Below, piece by piece: positions 1-7,511 of a DNA stretch of 7,703 nt (the first letter of the stretch is position 1; every line of letters begins with the position of its first letter). Both the position numbers and the translations under genes were made by a program. The stretch is taken from positions 1-7,703 of the forward strand of contig JANYGM010000158.1 in assembly GCA_025362415.1 (NCBI GenBank), given 5' to 3'. Source of the stretch: a bacterium. Its GTDB lineage: Bacteria; Bacteroidota; Bacteroidia; Cytophagales; Thermonemataceae. Under the pieces are notes generated by a model. That model was not told the DNA's origin. It saw only the letters and a list, made by a program, of their open reading frames with translations, and did not search any database.

Positions 1-188
1 ACCCCACCTGCAACTTGCAATGGTACTCCCAAAGTTGGTGCTATTTTTGTAATAGTAAAATAGCCTACTGCTGGCGGTGGCAATGAAGGTGTAACACCAT
101 TCACAAGCGGAATGAGTAAGAAACTACTTTCACTCTCACAAAAAGCAGTATCTCCCATATCAAAACTAAAAGTAGGCACAGGCAAAGG
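1..188 (-). pseudogene. Frame-shifted continuation of the giant adhesin gene, truncated by the window edge
   Basis: Read on the minus strand from 188, in a different frame from the main gene, this stretch has no stop and gives 62 residues. They begin PLPVPTFSFDMGDTAFCESE and continue through LLIPLVNG, GYFTITK and PLQVAGG. PLPVPT is the linker seen at the start of the B domains (NPLPVPTI). The AFCESESSFLLIP segment matches the start of the C-type domains (SICETSNSLLLYP at residue ~1301; SYAICETATSL at ~1616), and GYFTITK matches GYFNIKK and GKYIITK. It is therefore the next C-type domain of the same protein, cut off from the main frame. The frame stays open upstream to an ATG at 240-242, but a restart there would lack a signal peptide. 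The gene continues beyond position 1, where further repeats and a C-terminal sorting domain would be expected. Confidence 0.85.
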
Positions 189-3100
189 ATAAATATACAA
201 CAGCTTTGGGTTGTAATGGGATAATAGTTGTACTAAAACCATCACAACCCAAAGCTGTTGTATATTTATAAGAAACTGTATAAACACCTGTTCCTCCTCC
301 AGCAGTTACTAAAAAAGCTCGTGGGTCAAAAGTATTAGTATTAAATAATGAAACACTAAAAGCTCCTTTTGTAAAGATATATTCTCCTCTTGAAATATTC
401 AAAATATTTTCAGAGCCATAAGCGTTTCCATTAGCTATGCTAGGTACAAGTACCACATTAGTAACGCTTTCACAAATAGCATAACTATCTTGCCCAAATG
501 GAAATTTGAAAGAAACCGCAGGTAATGCCTTTAATTTTAACAAAGTTGAACAAGTTACTTTTAATACACAACCTTTTGCATCAATATAAGTATAATCAAC
601 ATAATATTCTCCAACTGATATACCTACCAATGCAGAAGGATTAAATGAATTTATGCCTGCTGCGAATGTATAGGTATAAGCAGGCGTAGCAGGCGCACTA
701 GCATTATTGCTTCTTAAACTAATAGTTCCGTTAGTAGGAACAAAAGGAGTTACACCTGCTCCTGTTGCACCAAGATTAAAAGTAGCTGAAACGCCATCAC
801 CCAAACAGAAATTACTCACACTACTAAAAGTAATAGTAGGAACAGGCAACGGATTTAGTTGAAAACTTTTTCTAACAGAAATACCAACACAATTACTATT
901 ATTGATATCTACATACTCAAATTCTACATCAAATACCGTAATGGCACTTGCACTTATCAAACCTGAAAAAGCTGTTGCATTTGGGTCTATAGTGTAATTT
1001 CCTATGAGTGTTAGTATTGGCACAGTGCCTCCAGATGTATAAATCCTAAGTTTTCCATTACTTGGAAGGAATGCACTTGTAGCATTTGTCCAACTAGGAA
1101 CAACTTGAATAAGTGGTCTTGTAGGATTATTACATACTTCCGCAGGTGTTGGTAAGAATGAAAAATCTAGTGCAGGTCTTGCATTGATAATAAGTTGTCT
1201 TACGAAACCTTCACCATAACAATTCCTAGCAGAAGTATAACGGTATTGAATATTATAAGTACCCACTCCTCCACCTGTTGCATTAACAAGCATTGTTTGA
1301 GGATTAAGAGGTGTAGTACCTGGAAGTATCAAACTAAATGCACCTTTTGTAATCAGATAATTACCAGAGGCAGGAACAAGTGAATTATCTGTACCATAAC
1401 TTGTTGTATTTATCAAGAAAGGATTTAAGACCAAAGAAGTAGCCGTTTCACAAATAGTATAACTCGTAGCTCCTCCCTGAAATAAGAAGTCTGGCGCACT
1501 ATAAAAATTATGTATCAGCATAGTAGGGCAAGTAACAGTTACAGCACAACCCTTAGTATCAGTATAAGTATAATCTACAAAATACTCTCCTACTCTACTA
1601 TTATTTAGGAGCGCACCCACATTAAAACTAGTTGCACCATTAGCCAAAACTTCCGTATAAGCAGGCGTTGCTGGAGAACTAGCAGGATTATTACGAATAG
1701 TAATAAAGCCACTAGCAGGCAAAAAAGTTGGTATATTTATTCCTGTAGCATTTACTGTAAAATTAGCCACATTTCCATTAGCAAGACAGAAACTATTTGT
1801 ACCAGCAAAACTAATAGTTGGTAATGGCAACGGATTTACAAATAAACTCTGTTGTGCAGAAATTCCTAAACAACCTTTAGAATCAATGTATCTATATTCT
1901 ACCTTAAATTCTGTAACAAGTGTTGGATTAGCATTAACAACAGTCATAAGTGGCGCAAATGCTACAATATTTAAGTCAATAGTATTGCTACCATTAGGCA
2001 TTGGAAGTAACAATGTTGTTCCATCACTTGCATAAATATTGAAAAAACCACTTCCTCCAATAAATGTATTTGAGCCTTGATTTGTCCAAGTAGGCGTTAA
2101 TGTAACAATTGGTTTTGTTGCATAATTACAAATATTTACGTTAGACAACGCAAAATTCAAAATTGGTTTTGGGTTGATAATAAGCTGCTTTGTTGTACTT
2201 TCACCCACGCAACTAAGCGCAGAAGTATATTCATATTTAATGGTATAAGTACCTGCCCCACCGTTTACATCATTTACCAATAATGTATTTGGATTAAAAG
2301 TATTAGTTCCTAGAACAATCCAAGTATTAACACCTTTCGTAATAATATATTTCCCTCGTGAAGTAGTAATACTTGCATCAGTACCATATTCTGTTGTATT
2401 GAGAAGTGATGGGGTAAGTGTTAGGCTTGTAGCAGTTTCACAAATAGCATAGCTCGGACTCACAACAGGAAAATCAAATTGAGGAGTTGTATTGAATTTC
2501 AAAATGAGCCTTGTTGGACAAGTAACAGTTCTTGTACAACTTTTAGTATCAATATAATTATAATCTACAAAATATTCTCCTACCCCAGCAGTACCAAGAG
2601 AGGACGGATTAAAAATATTTGTACCATTAGACAAAATAGTTGTATTAGCTGCCGTTACTGGTGTGCTAGGTGCATTACGTAAGGTAATAAAACCTTTTGT
2701 TCCATCAAAAATGCCAACAGTTCCGCCTGTTGCATTTACTGTAAAAGTAGCATTATTTCCATCTCCAAGACAAAATATATTCGTACTAGCAAAAACAATA
2801 GTTGGTACTGGCAACGGATTGACAAAAAAGCTCCTTTGAGGAGAAACGCCCACACAACCAATCCCATCTGTATATTGAAATTCTATCTTAAATTCTGTAA
2901 CAATGGTAGGACTTGTCGTTAAAGTATTAGGATTAAAGCTATAAGCAGCAGCACCCACAAGCGTTTGAAGCAATGTTACGCCATTGCTTGCATAAATTCT
3001 AGTGATACCATTAGCGGGTACAAAAGTATTTGCACCTTGATTTATCCAATTCTGAGTAAGCGTAATATTAGGCATTACAGGATTTCTGCAAATTTCAAGA

Positions 3101-6100
3101 GCAGATAAATTAAAACTCAAATCTGGTTTTGCAATAATACTCAGAAGTTTAGTTGCACTTGTACCCACACATCCACCTGTAGTAGTTGTATAAATATATT
3201 TTATTTCATACGTACCAATTCCTGTGCCAGAATTAGCATCAAAATCTACTAATGGATCAAAAGTAGAAACACCCGCCACAAAATTTTTGCCTATTGCGCC
3301 TCCTGTAGTTTTTTTAATGTTAAAATAACCACTACCAGCAGGCAAAGAAGCAATATCTGGGTAAAGTAGAAGACTATTAGAAGTTTCACAAATACTAAGT
3401 GTATTGATAATAGGCAAAGGAACAAGTGGTGCAAAGCTAAAATCAGCTACAGGGACAGGTACAACTGTAAGTGTTTGTACTGTTGTAGTACCTACACAAC
3501 TGCCATTTGTTACTGTGAGAGTAATATTATAAACCCCTGCACCAGCCGTCAAATCACTAAGAAGAACAACTGTTGCAGATATTCCGTTAGCATCAGCAGA
3601 ATAATTGGCAGAAAATGGCGTTTTTGAAATGTTATAAGTGCCTATACCTGTAAATGCTGCACCACGTAATCTTATAAGTACATTATTGGTACAAGTGCTT
3701 GAAATAATAGTTACTCCACTAGCATTTCTGATACTAAATGCTGGTGTTGGATTATTTCTAATAGTAAAAGTTTTTTGAATAGACTCTGTACAGCCTTGCG
3801 GAGATACATAAGTAAATCTCATATCATACGTACCTGCAGGAATTGTACTAGGCGTAATAGTATTCGCTGTTGCAAATGGGGCAAAAGCTGCCGCACCTTG
3901 TTTATATTCCATAGTAGAAGTGCCTCCACTTGGTGGAACACCATTAATGAACGGATTTATAACAAAGTTAGCATCTGATTTACAGAAAACTTGCGCATCT
4001 GCTAAACTCACATTCATAGACGTTGCAAGCACTCTATAAACTCGCACAGTTACTGTATAATAATTACAGAATAAAGTGCTTGGCGGTTGCGGAAATACTG
4101 ATGGTACAAATGTAGCTATTGTAAGCACTACATTAACAAAACTATCACTAGGTCCAAACAAAGCAAGTACTGCGGGAGCATTGGGATCAAAAGTGTAACT
4201 ACCTAACACTCTAGTACCACCACTAGGAAGAGGTTCAGTTGCACCAGTAGGAGTCCAAACTACACCAGGATTAAAACCAAAGTAATTAGGGAAAGTAAAC
4301 CACTCATCTTTATGTGTAGAAGTACTATAAAAACCTGTTCCCATATAGGTATTAGGCTCAAAAGCGTCTGTTCCTCCTCCTACTGCTAGATTTGGTGTAA
4401 GTATTCCACTTACCCCAGATTCTATACAATAAGTTGTATTAAGATTAAGAATAGGATTATTATTACTAAAAACAGTAAAGGTAACTATAGCTGATGCCAC
4501 ACAAGCACCACTAGTATAGGTATAAGTAATAATGTGTGTTCCTACACCAGCCGCATTAGGATAAAACTTACCTGCCACCACACCAGCACCAGAATAAACA
4601 CCACCACTTTGGTTAAATAATGTGCCTACTCTCCCTCCAAATGTACCAAAAGGAGAAACACCTGACACATCAAATAAATTAATAGCAGCTGGTGCATCTG
4701 AATAAGCAGTAGAGTTTGTCCAGACAAAACTTACTGTAGGTGGTGATGCCACTACTGTAAAATTAATGGTATTAGAAACACCAGAACAATTGGTAGTAGC
4801 ATCAGTTGCTATTACTCGCAACTGATAAGTGCCTGCTGACAAAGTTGGTGAATAAGAACTTGTTGTACTTACATTTGTTACACCAGCAGGTGCAGTAGCA
4901 AAATTATTTTGACTTAATTGGAATACATAATTTACAGGACTTGTACCCACCGCATTAAATGTAACAACATCACTTTGACAAAAATTAGTAGCACCATTGA
5001 TAAGTGTTACAATAGGATTGGGATTATTAGTAACAGTAAAAGGAGTTTTAGGACTTTCACAAACACTTGCATTTGTGATGCTCATATAAAATTGTTTGCT
5101 TCCAAGTATTGTATTATTACCAACATTATAACCCAAATTTGATAATGTCACCACAATAGTACCAGTAGAAACCCCAGAAGTATAAATAACGGTATTCGTG
5201 GCATCATAAAACTTAGCAGTACTTCCACTAGCTACTGTAAAAGTAGTTGCATTGGCAGGTAGAAAACCACTACAAACATTCAAATTTCCACTTGTAAAAG
5301 CAGCAGGTAAAACAGGTGCTGCAGGTGCTACAACACTTCCAAAAGTGGCGTAAGTTTCTGGTGTGCCATCATTTGCTTGATTAGCATTACTAGTGACAGC
5401 ACGCAAAAGAGGCGTACTTGCTGCTGTACCAGAAACCCATATTACTTGTAGATTTTGAATAGTAATAGTATTTGCATTTGCATAACTACTATTGACACTA
5501 TAGACTAAAGTTACTTTGTTTGCAGTTACAAATAAATTAGCATTTGATACATCAGAACCAGTAGTAGCAACACTACCCACACCCGCCACAAAATTAAATC
5601 CAGTAGGGGCGTTCATTTCAAATAGTTGGTTTGTACCTTCACCAAAAGAGGCATTACTACCTTCTGTAATAACAATATTTCCTAAAGTTTGCGGAACACC
5701 ATTTCTGCATAATGACAAGGAAGGAGCAGTAACAGTTACTGCATCTGCAGTTGTAAACTCAATGGTTTGTTCTGCATTTCGTATAGTAAGACCACTTTGG
5801 CAAGTATTGACTACAAGCCTTACTATATAAGAAGTAGTAGCTTTTAGTTCTGGACTTGTAATAGTAACTCTTTGCCCAACCATAGTGGCAACTGCACCAG
5901 TAACTGCTAGTGCAGTTGCTTTTTCTTCAAACTCAAAAATAGTATTAGTAACAATATTAATAGGAATAATAGTATTATCAAGTGCCACAGCACTTGTATT
6001 AAATATTGGCTCATTAAAATCTAAGAAAATACTTGTATTTGTAGGGACTTTGTAAGTTGCAACAGGCAAAGTTTCTGTATTTGTAGGCAAAGATATATTA

Positions 6101-7296
6101 TTGGCATTAAATAGAGTTATACTTGCTATTCTTGGAACACTGCCCACCGTAATAGTGAAACCCGTTTTTGTACTCTCACAAGTACCCGTAATAATAGTCA
6201 TATAAAATGTAGTAGTTGCAACTACATTATTAACTGTATAACCCAATTGCGCTGGTGTAACACTGATAAGATTTGAAACTGGTGCAATACCAGAAGTGTG
6301 GAGCAATGTTGTCATATCAGATGCATAAAACCTTGCTATACTAAGATTAGGCACAGAGAATGCTGGAGATAAATTTGTACCAAGTGCAAAACCACTCGCA
6401 AGCAAATAATTAGTGAGTATAGGAGCGGTTGGGGGTGCAGTACTTGAAAATGTAGCGTGGGTAATATTACTTTGGACCCTATTTGCTGATTGTACAGCCG
6501 TGCCTCCTGTACGCTTAAGGTCCTGAGATATTGTACCCGACACCCATACCACTTGTATCCCTTGTATTGTTATAATATCTAAGGTTGCACCGTAATTAGT
6601 ATCAATGTCGTAAGTTAAAGTTATTTTATTATTAGTAACTAATATACTAGTATTAGAAATATCAGAAGTAGTAGTAGTGACATTGCCCACATTAGCTACA
6701 AAATTAAATCCAGTAGGGGCATTCATTTCAAAAGTTTGTCCGTTTCCTTCCCCAAAAGAAGCAGAACTTCCCTCTGTTATTATAATATCCCCCAAAACCT
6801 TAGCCACACCATTGCGACACAAATCAAGTGTTAAAGGAGGAGTAACAACTGTTGCTATTGCAGTTTTAAAATCAACCGTTTGTGCAGCATTTGGGTCAGC
6901 CGCTGCATTCTGAAATTTATTAGCACGAATCCCAACAGTATAAGGAGTATTTGAGGTGAGTTGTTGAGGATTTTGTGTAGGCACAATAGTAATAATTTTT
7001 CCTGTAGCATCAATAGTTGCCGTAAAAATTATACCACCACTGAAGGTAATAAAACTAGTTACATCAGCTCCAGTAATAGGACTACCACCTATGTTAAATA
7101 CTTTTTGGTCAAAGTATAACTTTATAGTTGTATTGATAGGAATATTAGTAATGGGCGTTGTGATAGGAATTACACTACTGCCATTGTAAACATCTATTTG
7201 GTTTAATACAGGCGGATTTGGTGGTGGTATAGCGTGCAAGTGTGTAAGCACAAGCATACATAAGCACACAGAGAGAATACGTAAAAGGAATTTCAT
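166..7296 (-). CDS. Giant secreted Ig/PKD-repeat surface protein (adhesin-like), frameshifted near its visible 3' part
   Basis: The gene encodes 2376 residues. The start is the ATG at 7294-7296: an in-frame TAA lies four codons upstream (7309-7311), and residues 1-22 form a signal peptide (MKFLLRIL, hydrophobic core, THLHA). Domain order by residue: 23-388 and 389-~760, two homologous modules (Big_5-like, then a CRNG/FGEG domain, then a CES Ig domain); ~761-845 Ig/PKD-like; ~846-944 PKD-like with YSGAGV; ~945-1104 an aromatic-rich segment without a partner; ~1105-1283 two more PKD-like domains; ~1284-1389 a C-type domain; 1390 to the end, three A-B-C blocks. The protein is rich in T, N, S, G and V and poor in charge, as expected for a beta-sandwich stalk. 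Similar architectures occur in Bacteroidota T9SS cargo and gliding adhesins, so a cell-surface or extracellular adhesive role is inferred. No catalytic motif is visible. The last residues (about LSFACAYF) are out-of-frame translation: the true protein continues in another frame at 188-1. A specific name such as SprB is not justified. Confidence 0.93.
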   Translation of the reverse strand: MKFLLRILSVCLCMLVLTHLHAIPPPNPPVLNQIDVYNGSSVIPITTPITNIPINTTIKLYFDQKVFNIGGSPITGADVTSFITFSGGIIFTATIDATGKIITIVPTQNPQQLTSNTPYTVGIRANKFQNAAADPNAAQTVDFKTAIATVVTPPLTLDLCRNGVAKVLGDIIITEGSSASFGEGNGQTFEMNAPTGFNFVANVGNVTTTTSDISNTSILVTNNKITLTYDIDTNYGATLDIITIQGIQVVWVSGTISQDLKRTGGTAVQSANRVQSNITHATFSSTAPPTAPILTNYLLASGFALGTNLSPAFSVPNLSIARFYASDMTTLLHTSGIAPVSNLISVTPAQLGYTVNNVVATTTFYMTIITGTCESTKTGFTITVGSVPRIASITLFNANNISLPTNTETLPVATYKVPTNTSIFLDFNEPIFNTSAVALDNTIIPINIVTNTIFEFEEKATALAVTGAVATMVGQRVTITSPELKATTSYIVRLVVNTCQSGLTIRNAEQTIEFTTADAVTVTAPSLSLCRNGVPQTLGNIVITEGSNASFGEGTNQLFEMNAPTGFNFVAGVGSVATTGSDVSNANLFVTANKVTLVYSVNSSYANANTITIQNLQVIWVSGTAASTPLLRAVTSNANQANDGTPETYATFGSVVAPAAPVLPAAFTSGNLNVCSGFLPANATTFTVASGSTAKFYDATNTVIYTSGVSTGTIVVTLSNLGYNVGNNTILGSKQFYMSITNASVCESPKTPFTVTNNPNPIVTLINGATNFCQSDVVTFNAVGTSPVNYVFQLSQNNFATAPAGVTNVSTTSSYSPTLSAGTYQLRVIATDATTNCSGVSNTINFTVVASPPTVSFVWTNSTAYSDAPAAINLFDVSGVSPFGTFGGRVGTLFNQSGGVYSGAGVVAGKFYPNAAGVGTHIITYTYTSGACVASAIVTFTVFSNNNPILNLNTTYCIESGVSGILTPNLAVGGGTDAFEPNTYMGTGFYSTSTHKDEWFTFPNYFGFNPGVVWTPTGATEPLPSGGTRVLGSYTFDPNAPAVLALFGPSDSFVNVVLTIATFVPSVFPQPPSTLFCNYYTVTVRVYRVLATSMNVSLADAQVFCKSDANFVINPFINGVPPSGGTSTMEYKQGAAAFAPFATANTITPSTIPAGTYDMRFTYVSPQGCTESIQKTFTIRNNPTPAFSIRNASGVTIISSTCTNNVLIRLRGAAFTGIGTYNISKTPFSANYSADANGISATVVLLSDLTAGAGVYNITLTVTNGSCVGTTTVQTLTVVPVPVADFSFAPLVPLPIINTLSICETSNSLLLYPDIASLPAGSGYFNIKKTTGGAIGKNFVAGVSTFDPLVDFDANSGTGIGTYEIKYIYTTTTGGCVGTSATKLLSIIAKPDLSFNLSALEICRNPVMPNITLTQNWINQGANTFVPANGITRIYASNGVTLLQTLVGAAAYSFNPNTLTTSPTIVTEFKIEFQYTDGIGCVGVSPQRSFFVNPLPVPTIVFASTNIFCLGDGNNATFTVNATGGTVGIFDGTKGFITLRNAPSTPVTAANTTILSNGTNIFNPSSLGTAGVGEYFVDYNYIDTKSCTRTVTCPTRLILKFNTTPQFDFPVVSPSYAICETATSLTLTPSLLNTTEYGTDASITTSRGKYIITKGVNTWIVLGTNTFNPNTLLVNDVNGGAGTYTIKYEYTSALSCVGESTTKQLIINPKPILNFALSNVNICNYATKPIVTLTPTWTNQGSNTFIGGSGFFNIYASDGTTLLLPMPNGSNTIDLNIVAFAPLMTVVNANPTLVTEFKVEYRYIDSKGCLGISAQQSLFVNPLPLPTISFAGTNSFCLANGNVANFTVNATGINIPTFLPASGFITIRNNPASSPATPAYTEVLANGATSFNVGALLNNSRVGEYFVDYTYTDTKGCAVTVTCPTMLIHNFYSAPDFLFQGGATSYTICETATSLVLNPFLINTTSYGTDNSLVPASGNYLITKGAFSLILPGTTPLNPQTMLVNATGGGVGTYNIQYRYTSARNCYGEGFVRQLIINARPALDFSFLPTPAEVCNNPTRPLIQVVPSWTNATSAFLPSNGKLRIYTSGGTVPILTLIGNYTIDPNATAFSGLISASAITVFDVEFEYVDINNSNCVGISVRKSFQLNPLPVPTITFSSVSNFCLGDGVSATFNLGATGAGVTPFVPTNGTISLRSNNASAPATPAYTYTFAAGINSFNPSALVGISVGEYYVDYTYIDAKGCVLKVTCSTLLKLKALPAVSFKFPFGQDSYAICESVTNVVLVPSIANGNAYGSENILNISRGEYIFTKGAFSVSLFNTNTFDPRAFLVTAGGGTGVYTVSYKYTTALGCDGFSTTIIPLQPKAVVYLSFACAYF
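189..269. repeat. 26-bp perfect inverted repeat with 29-nt loop at the frameshift junction
   Basis: Positions 189-214 are the exact reverse complement of 244-269, with a 29-nt spacer at 215-243. On the coding strand the first arm (269-244) encodes the normal repeat sequence YKYTTALGC. The second arm (214-189) reads LQPKAVVYL, which does not fit the repeat consensus at that point. Sibling domains have 13 codons from this Cys to the Pro of the next linker; here the distance is 58 nt instead of 39, a net gain of 19 nt. This fits 26 inverted-copied bases replacing about 7. Neither strand has a T-run after the stem, so it is not an intrinsic terminator. The transcript could fold into a long stem here. 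Confidence 0.9.
189..1179 (-). repeat. A-B-C superrepeat copy 3, interrupted at its end
   Basis: This starts at residue 2040. A: RPALDFSFLPTPAEVC to NSNCVGIS. B: from N2148, NPLPVPTITF, NFCLGDG, GEYYVDYTYIDAKGC and VTCSTLL. C: SYAICESVTNV (Cys2275), RGEYIFTKG and YKYTTALGCDGFSTT. It then breaks: where copies 1 and 2 run into (I)INPKP or INARP, this copy has the inverted-repeat sequence and loses frame. The next domain in the other frame is C-like rather than a fourth A, so this is probably the last full A-B-C block. Confidence 0.82.
1180..2169 (-). repeat. A-B-C superrepeat copy 2
   Basis: This covers residues 1710-2039. A: KPILNFALSNVNIC to SKGCLGIS. B: from N1821, NPLPLPTISF, SFCLANG, GEYFVDYTYTDTKGC and VTCPTML. 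C: SYTICETATSL (Cys1949), NTTSYGTDNS, GNYLITKG, YRYTSARNC and RQLIINA. The offset from copy 1 is 320-330 residues, depending on the anchor. Copies 1 and 2 are closest in the A and C domains (NQGxNTF, ICETATSL, YGTD). Confidence 0.85.
2170..3129 (-). repeat. A-B-C superrepeat copy 1
   Basis: This covers residues 1390-1709. Domain A starts at KPDLSFNLSALEIC and ends GIGCVGVS. Domain B starts at N1493 (NPLPVPTIVF, FCLGDG) and contains GEYFVDYNYIDTKSC and VTCPTRL. Domain C carries SYAICETATSL (Cys1619), RGKYIITKG, GAGTYTIKYEYTSALSC and ends KQLIINP. Each domain is about 100 residues, with one cysteine near its start and one near its end. Confidence 0.85.
3130..3444 (-). repeat. Isolated C-type domain (C0) before the superrepeat array
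   Basis: This covers residues ~1285-1389. VADFSFAPL is followed by SICETSNSLLLYP (Cys1303), GYFNIKKT, GIGTYEIKYIYTTTTGGC and KLLSIIA. It has the same landmarks as domain C of the later blocks and leads into the first A domain in the same way that each C leads into the next A. The array can therefore be written C0-(ABC)3-C', where C' is the frame-shifted domain at 1-188. Confidence 0.8.
3985..4464 (-). other. Aromatic-rich non-repeated segment of the adhesin
   Basis: This covers residues ~945-1104. It begins PILNLNTTYCIESG (Cys957) like the PKD-type domains, but then carries sequence with no copy elsewhere in the protein: THKDEWFTFPNYFGFNPG, followed by VVWTPTG, FGPSDSF and the FCNYYTVTVRVYR strand. 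The density of W, F and Y and of charged residues is higher than in the repeats on either side. A ligand-binding or otherwise specialised domain is possible, but no family was recognised. Confidence 0.55.
5017..6132 (-). repeat. Protein module U2, tandem second copy of U1
   Basis: This covers residues 389 to about 760, with the same three-part order as U1: a Big_5-like part (TSIFLDFNEPIFN, then TSYIVRLVVN and IEFTTA), LSLCRNG (Cys530), ITEGSNASFGEG, MNAPTGFNFVA, and FYMSITNASVCESPKTPF (Cys746). Matching cysteines are 370-373 residues apart. At DNA level a 23-nt stretch is identical between 5588-5610 and 6698-6720, exactly 1110 bp apart, although most of the rest has diverged. The two modules arose by tandem duplication of about 1.1 kb. 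Confidence 0.85.
6133..7230 (-). repeat. Protein module U1 (Big_5-like + CRNG/FGEG domain + CES Ig domain)
   Basis: This covers residues 23-388. The first ~120 residues resemble SbsA Ig-like Big_5 domains: INTTIKLYFDQKVFN, then a TIVPTQ strand, then the SNTPYTVGI and VDFKTA ends. Next comes a domain starting LDLCRNG (Cys160), with IIITEGSSASFGEG and MNAPTGFNFVA. The module ends in an Ig-like domain with FYMTIITGTCESTKTGFTI (Cys373), similar to the Ig-like domains that accompany C-terminal T9SS domains in Bacteroidota. The module is followed directly by a second copy. Family assignments come from motif recognition, not from a profile search. Confidence 0.78.
7231..7296 (-). other. Signal peptide coding segment
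   Basis: Residues 1-22 have a basic start (K2, R6), a hydrophobic core rich in L, V and C, and a probable cleavage after HA just before IPPPNPP. This sends the protein through the Sec pathway to the periplasm. Export onward by T9SS would depend on a C-terminal domain that is not in the window. The cluster LSVCLCM contains cysteines but no convincing lipobox at the end of the core, so a lipoprotein is less likely. Confidence 0.88.
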
Positions 7297-7352
7297 ATTT
7301 ATGATGTTTTAAAGAAGAGTTAGTTTTGGAGGTTTTTTTATTATTCACCTTA

Positions 7353-7384
7353 CAAAGTAGCATAAAAATAAGCAACTTTACAAG
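7353..7384 (-). promoter_or_regulatory. Candidate Bacteroidota promoter, proximal
   Basis: On the minus strand, CTACTTTG (7360-7353) is one base off the TAnnTTTG -7 consensus of Bacteroidota. CTTG at 7384-7381, 20 nt upstream, resembles the TTTG -33 element. This would give a leader of about 50 nt. Such short boxes occur by chance in AT-rich DNA. Confidence 0.28.
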
Positions 7385-7483
7385 TTTTAAGTATAGACAA
7401 ATACAAGAAATTATAAGATTTATGATAGACAAATACTATTTTTTGGATTAAACTAGCATTTTTTGAGCTTTTTCAGTATTTTT

Positions 7484-7491
7484 CAAATATA
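7484..7491 (-). promoter_or_regulatory. Candidate Bacteroidota -7 box, distal
   Basis: On the minus strand this is TATATTTG, an exact TAnnTTTG match. No clear TTTG lies at the -33 spacing (only a T-run, opposite 7511-7515). Use of this box would give a leader of about 180 nt. It sits beside the copy-1 28-nt repeat. Confidence 0.25.
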
Positions 7492-7511
7492 TTGATAAAA
7501 TACGAAATAAA

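Noticed and set aside
180..215. Programmed ribosomal frameshift at the junction
   Set aside because: A +1 shift would restore the frame, but no slippery site was recognised. The inverted-arm residues do not fit the repeat consensus, and a 19-nt insertion explains the data better.
189..269. The 26-bp inverted repeat as a transcription terminator
   Set aside because: No T-run follows the stem on either strand, it lies inside the coding region of one domain, and coding sequence for the same protein continues past it.
166..3444. CRISPR or mobile-element origin of the periodic sequence
   Set aside because: The period of about 980 bp is protein-domain repetition with diverged DNA. There are no short identical repeats with spacers, no transposase and no terminal repeats.
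1195..5142. Other plus-strand frames of 62-74 codons inside the adhesin gene
   Set aside because: They are Ser/Thr/Ile/Cys-rich shadows opposite the long coding frame, with no recognisable domains or conserved starts.
5516..6913. Two plus-strand frames (5516-5830 and 6677-6913) whose translations resemble each other (ATKLNPVGAFIS, PSPKEA)
   Set aside because: They lie antisense to the duplicated CRNG/FGEG domain of modules U1 and U2. Their similarity follows from the conserved sense-strand domain. They are shadows, not paralogous genes.
7175..7432. An 85-codon minus-strand frame overlapping the adhesin start
   Set aside because: It overlaps the signal-peptide region in another frame, begins in AT-rich leader DNA, and shows no domain or coherent composition.
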